Of a stretch of 64,000 nucleotides of DNA, positions 49,038-64,000 are shown in pieces. The stretch is from Euleptes europaea. Its lineage: Eukaryota > Chordata > Lepidosauria > Squamata > Sphaerodactylidae. The notes under the pieces are model-generated. The model worked only from the letters and a program-made list of their open reading frames with translations, made no database searches and had not been told where the DNA came from. The DNA is taken from NCBI RefSeq assembly GCF_029931775.1, contig NC_079321.1:9764501-9828500 (forward strand). Direction: 5' to 3'. The stretch's first letter is position 1; every line of letters starts with the position of its first letter. The translations under genes were made by a program, and so were the position numbers.

Positions 49038-49897
49038 CCGTATATACCCGTGTATAAGCCGACCCGCGTATAAGCCGAGGTGCCTAATTTCTCCCCAAAA
49101 ATGGGGAAAAATTAGGCACCCGCGTATAAGCCGAGGGTCAGCTTATAACCCCTCCCCCCCCCCGCAGGCTTACCTGGCGGCGGGCTCCTGGCGGCGGGAA
49201 GCAGAGGATCCGGTGGGGGCGGCCTTCCTGCAGCTGCAGGAGGCCCCCCCAGGCCGCTCCTGGCGGCAAGAACTGGCGCGGGCCCGGCGGCCCGGCCGCA
49301 GGGGGCCTCTGAAGGCCGCTCCCGGCCGGGAGAAGGCGGCGGGGGCGGCTGGGCAGCCGGCCTCCGGCCGCACGGGGCCTCTAAAGGCCGCTCCCGGCCG
49401 GGAGAAGGTGGCGGGGGCGGCTGGGCAGCCTGCCTCCGGCCGCACGGGGCCTCTGAAGGCCGCTCCCGGCCGGGAGAAGGCGGCGGGGGCGGCTGGGCAG
49501 CCTGCCTCCGGCCGCACGGGGCCTCTGAAGGCCGCTCCCGGCCGGGAGAAGGCGGCGGGGGCGGCTGGGCAGCCTGCCTCCGGCCGCACGGGGCCTCTAA
49601 AGGCCGCTCCCGGCCAGGAGAAGGCGGCGGGGGCGGCTGGGCAGCCTGCCTCCGGCCTCACGGGGCCTCTGAAGGCCGCTCCCGGCCGGGAGAAGGCGGC
49701 GGGGGCGGCTGGGCGGGCTCCCTGCAGCCACAGGGGGCCTCTGAAGGCCGCTCCCGGCCGAAAAATGGCGGCGGCGGTGGTAAGTGTCCCCCTCCCTCCT
49801 CCCTCCCCTCCCCTATTGACCCGCGTATAAGTCGAGGCCGGCTTTTTCAGCCCTTTTTTGGGGCTGAAAAACTCGACTTATACGCGAGTATATACGG
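49038..49897. mobile_element. Nonautonomous DNA transposon with TA target duplication and internal minisatellite
   Basis: The left end ccgtatatacccgtgtataa and the right end (reverse complement ccgtatatactcgcgtataa) form 25-bp terminal inverted repeats with three mismatches. TA flanks both sides (49036-49037, 49898-49899). Next to the ends are cgcgtataagccgagg-type repeats and, at the right, a small hairpin around gcccttttttggggctg. No transposase. Confidence 0.85.
49304..49770. repeat. Minisatellite, 72-bp unit, six-plus copies
   Basis: Units start with ggcctct at 49304, 49376, 49448, 49520, 49592, 49664 and 49736. GC-rich and very similar to each other. Because 72 is divisible by three, frames stay open on both strands (plus 48652-49830, minus 49661-49170), encoding 24-residue repeats with low complexity. 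I do not regard them as genes. Confidence 0.95.
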
Positions 49898-50172
49898 TAT
49901 TTGAATTCTACAGCCAGCAGGCACTGGAGCTAATGAAGAAGGTGGTGCTCTGTTTTGGTTTTTTGATCAAGGCTTTCTTCTTTTTTTGCTGATTTAATAT
50001 TAAGTATTAACTGAGAAAGAATTTCTCTATACTAAAATCAGTTACTTAAGTCTGCATGGTGGAGTGCTGACTACTTACCTAAGGTGTCATATGATTAATT
50101 TTAAAATAAAAACAACTAAAACGCCTACAGCTGAACTTCAGCAAAGGGGAGTGGTGGGGACAATACTTGAAA

Positions 50173-50232
50173 CTTGTTTGCACAAGTATTGTTTGCACAA
50201 GTATTGTTTGCACAAGTATTGTTTGCACAAGT
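50173..50232. repeat. 15-bp tandem repeat, four copies
   Basis: The unit tgtttgcacaagtat is repeated nearly exactly. Confidence 0.9.
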
Positions 50233-50337
50233 TACACTTCACATGGGAGGTTGGAGTATTTCAGTGTGACTGATAATGTGTCATAAACTTAAGTCCTACT
50301 TTATAATTCAAACAACTGTCTCATCGGGCAGAACAGG

Positions 50338-50426
50338 TAAAGGGGAAGGGAAGGTGATTGTAAGCTGGTTTGAGTCTACATTAAGTGGTAGAGAAAGTCG
50401 GCATATAAAAACCAACTCCTCTTCTT
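50338..50426 (+). repeat. tRNA-derived SINE, 3' end only
   Basis: gggaaggtgattgtaagctg, gtcggcatataaaaaccaac. Head and B box absent. Confidence 0.75.
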
Positions 50427-50892
50427 AGCCTGTTTCTCGAAAGCTTTATGTGAGTTCATGGTTGTCACTAATGCCTGTGTTAAAGGAAATCTCAGTATTA
50501 GCATAAATGGTCCAACTACATTTTGCAGTTTTTTGAAACACCAGAGCCTGGTTATTCCCTTTAGACATTTCACTAACATTTGCACTGTACTAGAATGAAA
50601 ATCTACAGAAGTGCATGGTTTTTGTTGTTGTTGTTCTTGTATTTTTTAAAGTTATAAATAATGTGATTTAGATTCCATTATGAAAAGGATTAAAGATAAT
50701 TGTTACTGTGGGTGTTGTATTTAATTGGGAAACACTTTCCCATCTGTAACTCTTTGTGGGGGTTTTTCTTGATCCAGTTGGGATCATGCTGTTGGGGATC
50801 GGGCTGCTCACTCAAGGGACTATCTCTCCCAAAAGTCAGACTGATAGGAGAAAAGCTTCCCTTTTTGTAGGGAATTAAAATTGAACACATGA

Positions 50893-51048
50893 AAACATGA
50901 AGCTGCCTTATACTGAATACGACTATCAGTCCATCAAAGTCAGTATTGTCTACTCAGACCAACAGCAGCTGTAGTTGTGAATTTCCTGCATTGTGCAGAG
51001 GGTTGGACTTGATGACCCTGGTGGTCCCTTCCAACTCTCTGATTCTAT
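50893..51048. repeat. tRNA-Ala SINE fragment joined to a CR1 3' end
   Basis: gaagctgccttatactgaat (minus SINE) switches at about 50978 to gtgaatttcctgcattgtgc and ccaactctctgattctatta (plus CR1). Confidence 0.75.
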
Positions 51049-51209
51049 TAGAACAACCTGCCTAGCGGTCCTCAACATTTCCCGACCTGGGAATCTCTGA
51101 GCTGCGAGCATGTGACAGGAAGTTGTGTGTCATCAGAGTCACATGATGGAAAGAGGCAGAGTTCTGCCCAATCGGTGTCAAGGCCAGCAGTGTGGGAAGC
51201 AGACTAGAA

Positions 51210-51494
51210 GAAGAAAAAGGGTTGGGTTTTTATACCCCACTTTTTCTCTTCCGCTTAAGGAGCTGCTTACAATCCCCTTCCCCAACGACAGACACCCCTG
51301 TGAGGTAGGTGGGGCTGAGAGAGTGTGACTAGCCCAAGGTCACCCAGCTGGCTTCATGTGGAGGAATGGAGAAACAAATCCAGTTCACCAGGTTAGCCTC
51401 TGCTGCTCATGTGGAGGAGTGGGGAATCAAACCCTGTTCTCCAGATCAGGTTCCACCGCTCCAAACCACCGCTCTTAACCACTGCACCACACTG
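51210..51494 (-). repeat. tRNA-derived SINE (GTGGTTAAGAG family)
   Basis: aagaaaaagggttgggtttt, ctagcccaaggtcacccagc, cgctcttaaccactgcacca. Confidence 0.85.
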
Positions 51495-51499
51495 AAGAG

Positions 51500-52120
51500 A
51501 CGGGAAGAAATACAAGCTGAATTCCAGAAGGCGGCCTAGATACTTTTTAAAATAACGAAAGCTGGGCATTCAGATAACTTGATACTTAAGATAGTGTTAT
51601 AATGATATTCAATTGCTGTTTTTTTTTTTAAAAAAAAAAACTGGTGGCATGGGGGGGGGATTGCTGCCAGGGGACTAGGGCAGGGCATCTACAGGGAAAA
51701 CTGCCACGTGGAAACCTCATTGCCAGTGCGCTGTATCAGCAGCACAAACAGGAAGCCCCCGCGAGCCGGTCCCTGAGGAAAACACCTATGAATAGCTATT
51801 GAGTTGCAAAGACCGTGCCTTGTAGTTTTGAGCTCCAAAGAAGAGCAGAGAAGCTAGAACCATGCAAGGTTCCAGCCTCCCCTCGACTTGACAGGCAAGA
51901 GAGAGAGACCAGGACCTATTTTATTTTAGGCCAGTCATTCCCCGATTCTCAGGCTTTACTACTCCAGCCTTGAGGTTCGTTTCTGGGCGGGGAAGAGCCA
52001 CGCACAGACTAGCCTCACACCTTTGCTTAAGTAATACAACAAAGTGTATTGGTTTCAGAGAGAGTGAAAGAAAAGTGAACCCTCATACCATCACAGGCAA
52101 TTAAAAGGAAAAATAAAACA
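51500..52120. other. Intergenic, nothing recognised
   Basis: Between the zinc-finger gene and CDC5L. A T/A run at about 51621-51641 and no supported feature. Confidence 0.35.
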
Positions 52121-52124
52121 AGAT

Positions 52125-52393
52125 GAAGAAGAGTTAATTTTTATATGCTGATTTTCTCTACCACTTAAAGGAGACTCAACCCGGCTTACAATCCACTCCC
52201 CCTCCCCTCAACAGACACCCTGTGAGGTAGGTGTGGCTGAGAGAGCTGTGACTAGCCCAAGGTCACCCAGCTGGCTTCGTGTGGAGGAGTGGGGAAACAA
52301 ATCCAGTTCACCAGATTAGCCTCGGCCGCTCATGTGGAGGAGTGGGGAATCAAACCCGGTGCTCCAGATCAGATTCCACTGCTCTTAACCACT
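52125..52393 (-). repeat. tRNA-derived SINE (GTGGTTAAGAG family)
   Basis: gaagaagagttaatttttat, ctagcccaaggtcacccagc, ccactgctcttaaccactgt. Abuts a 5S SINE. Confidence 0.85.
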
Positions 52394-52605
52394 GTGTGTG
52401 TGTGAAGAGCCATCAAGTCACAGCCAACTTTTGGCAACCCCTTTTTGGGGTTTTCATAGCAAGAGACTAAGAGGTGGTTTGCCAGTGCCTTCCTCTGCAC
52501 AGCAACGCTGGACTTCCTTGGTGGTCTCCCATCCAAATACTAACCAGGGCTGACCCTGCTTAGCTTCTGAGATCTGACGAGATCAGGCTAGCCTGGGCCA
52601 CCACT
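52394..52605 (-). repeat. 5S rRNA-derived SINE
   Basis: Tail gtgtgtgtgaagagccatca, then ctggacttccttggtggtct, ctcccatccaaatactaacc and gagatctgacgagatcaggc. Well preserved. Confidence 0.9.
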
Positions 52606-53326
52606 ACAGCACGACTAAATAGCCACGCTACTTACAAAGAAGAGCTGATCCCATTTGCTGTTACTGCCAGTCCCCATAGCAAAAGCCAAAGAACCCGAAA
52701 GAAAGCCAAAGACAGGCAGGGAAGCTAGAACTGGTTCTCAGCTGCAGGAGAGACGCTGCACACCCAACATTTCAATTTCCAAGTAAAGAAGAGGCCTTAC
52801 TCCCTGCATCCCTTTACAGGGAAAGGCACCTGGGCAAACCCAGCATGCATGGCCGAGAATCACCTGCAGGAGGATGAGTTCAGCAGGTTGCTAACCAGTC
52901 AGCTGTTAGGGACTGACCTGAAACTCCCTGGGATTCCCCCCCCCCCGTTCCATGCAACCCTTCATGTTTTATCCCTGAGACTCCAGAAGGAAGCGGTTGC
53001 CAGGGAACACAGACAGGTGCCCAGGAGTGTAATGTTGGGATCAGGTGCAAACCTAGCGATTCTGGGGAGCTGGCAAAAGTCCAGGACGAGGCTGAAGAAT
53101 CACTGGAACCCCACCAGCAGCCTTCCCTCATCAAGGTATAGGCAGCCCCCAAGGGGGGAGCAGACAGCTGCCCCAGTTGGGGTCTACTGCTATATGCCTC
53201 TGCAACTGGGGTACAATGTTCCCATCTACTGGGGAGGTGGTAGAAGAATGGGGTCCCCCTGTTTCTCTGATGGCCACAATCTTGGTCCACATGGCTTTCA
53301 GAGGTGGCAATACCAAAGGTGCCCTG
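52606..53326. other. Intergenic with long overlapping ORFs, unassigned
   Basis: Open frames run on both strands (plus 52849-53346, minus 53290-52880). Neither shows a domain I recognise, and the plus frame runs into a SINE. It may be an unrecognised repeat. Confidence 0.35.
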
Positions 53327-53512
53327 ATGTGGATGGCCTAGGCTAGGCCAATCCTCAGATCTCAGAAGCTAAGCAGGGTCAGCCCTGGTTAGTACTTGGA
53401 TGGGAGACCACCGAGGAAGTCCAAGGTTGCTATGAAGACTCAGGCAATGGCAAGCCACTTATGAATGTCTCTTAAATGGGCTGTGACTTGAAGACACTTT
53501 GCACACACAATG
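53327..53512 (+). repeat. 5S rRNA-derived SINE
   Basis: The 5S-like head cagatctcagaagctaagca, gggtcagccctggttagtac, ttggatgggagaccaccgag is the clearest plus-strand copy. Body aggcaatggcaagccactta, tail gacttgaagacactttgcac. Confidence 0.92.
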
Positions 53513-53540
53513 CTAAAGGCTAGGCAGAAGTGTGGAAACG

Positions 53541-53784
53541 AGGGTTGCCAATTTCCAGGTGATGGCTGGAGATCTACTGTTACAACTAATCTTCAGCCGA
53601 TAGAGATCAGTTCCCCTGGAGAAAAGGCAGGGCTTCGGAAAGGGAGAGAGCTCAGCAGGGATGTGATGCCATAGAGTCCAGCCTGCAAAACTGTCATTTC
53701 CTCCAGGGAAACTGACCTCTGTAGTCCAGAGAACAGCAGTGATCCTGGAAGACCTCCAGTTCCCACCTAGAGGCTGGCAACCCT
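53541..53784. mobile_element. Nonautonomous hAT-like MITE (AGGGTTGCCA ends)
   Basis: agggttgccaatttccaggt at the left and its near-complement cctagaggctggcaaccct at the right; gatcagttcccctggagaaa inside. Confidence 0.75.
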
Positions 53785-54239
53785 GCTTAATCCAGACTGT
53801 CTCGTGTGACCCATTTTATACAAGCGTCTAACTTCGCCCAATTCAACACCTGTCAATTTTCAACCGTGATGCTGAAATCGGAGCATGCGCATCACGTCAT
53901 TCAAGGGGGGAGAAGCATGTTTTATTCGTAAATTTGAGCGCATCTCAAATAATACTTGCAAAGCACATCGGTGGACAAGCAAGGTTTTTTTTTAATCGCC
54001 ATTGCTTTAGTTTCTGCTTCTCCAAATTCCAGATGCATTCCTATTCCTATTCGAGCGAGCGTGTCCAGATTTTTAACAGGCAGCAAAATAAAACAGTTGT
54101 CTCACCGCACTTCTCACAAGAGGTATTCCTGCAAAAGGCAGCCTGCAAACTCATCCTACACCATTTTCTCGGCGCCAGCCAGGGGGCGCTGTGACCGCTC
54201 GCCTCCCGCTCTTTCCTCGGCTTCAGTATCATGTTCCGT

Positions 54240-54467
54240 AGAATGAACATTTCTGACGTAATACGCATATGGGCGGGACGAAAAGGCAGCAACGGGCACT
54301 TCTGTCTCCTCCAATCCCCAATCAGCTCGCGACATCTCGAGACCGCCTCCTCCCGGGCCGCGCGTGCGCAGTTGGCCCAACCGCGTCGCTGTGGCGAGGG
54401 GTTAGCGGCTACGCGCCTTGGCCGTTATTCCCCTCGTGCCTGGAGCTCGCCCTATTCTGCCGCCAAA
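54240..54467 (+). promoter_or_regulatory. CDC5L: CDC5L promoter and 5' UTR
   Basis: CpG-rich region before the ATG. Contains tgacgtaa (CRE-like, 54254-54261), gggcggg (Sp1/KLF-like, 54271-54277) and an NRF-1-type gcgcgtgcgcag (about 54360-54371). Another NRF-1-type site, tgcgcatgcgcc, lies in intron 1 at about 54615-54626. Confidence 0.65.

Positions 54468-64000
<9,533 letters not shown>

Noticed and set aside
48652-49830. 392-residue open frame (and 163-residue minus frame 49170-49661)
   Set aside because: It is created by a 72-bp minisatellite inside a TIR transposon; the unit length is divisible by three, so frames stay open. Composition is low complexity and no start context or splice structure supports a gene.
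53327-53430. A 5S rRNA gene
   Set aside because: The 5S-like part is diverged and fused to a SINE body with a Bov-B-like tail; many similar copies are dispersed in both orientations.

Overview
The window is vertebrate nuclear DNA, most likely from a squamate reptile (lizard or gecko-like). The genes are intron-rich with GT-AG exons. The repeats are typical of squamates: CR1 and Bov-B LINEs, a 5S rRNA-derived SINE, tRNA-derived SINEs, hAT-like MITEs and a chromodomain Ty3/gypsy element. There is no bacterial-type operon, CRISPR array or other accessory system.

Layout. 1-1257 is the 3' end of a Ty3/gypsy chromovirus with its 3' LTR. About 1.87-16.2 kb holds CENPQ on the minus strand (kinetochore CCAN subunit). 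I could place every coding exon from reading frame, splice sites and protein similarity. At 16.1-16.65 kb a CpG-rich promoter with NRF-1-type sites separates CENPQ from MMUT head-to-head. MMUT (mitochondrial methylmalonyl-CoA mutase, plus strand) has 12 coding exons from 18,586 to 35,961. They add up to exactly 748 codons plus stop. At 38.5-48.0 kb a plus-strand gene encodes a 929-residue protein with 15 zinc fingers, which I cannot assign to a named orthologue. At 54.2 kb to the right edge lie the first seven exons of CDC5L (301 codons, both Myb repeats); the rest is outside the window.

The genes do not form a pathway. MMUT makes succinyl-CoA in mitochondria, CENPQ acts at centromeres, CDC5L in the Prp19 spliceosome complex, and the zinc-finger protein presumably on DNA. 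The CENPQ-MMUT head-to-head pair matches mammals, and CDC5L is on the same chromosome arm in human.

Much of the remaining DNA is repeats, often nested. The strongest second-look items are: (1) a local duplication inside CENPQ that seems to have produced an extra in-frame terminal exon; (2) several long inverted repeats flanked by 12-bp or longer direct repeats; (3) a solo LTR inside a CR1, itself carrying a perfect 40-bp palindrome; (4) three element types (5S SINE, Sauria-like SINE, Bov-B LINE) that share a similar 3' tail; (5) a cluster of palindromic MITEs in the zinc-finger gene's first intron; (6) a TA-flanked transposon with an internal 72-bp minisatellite. All gene models come from reading the sequence; no alignment, expression or database search was run.
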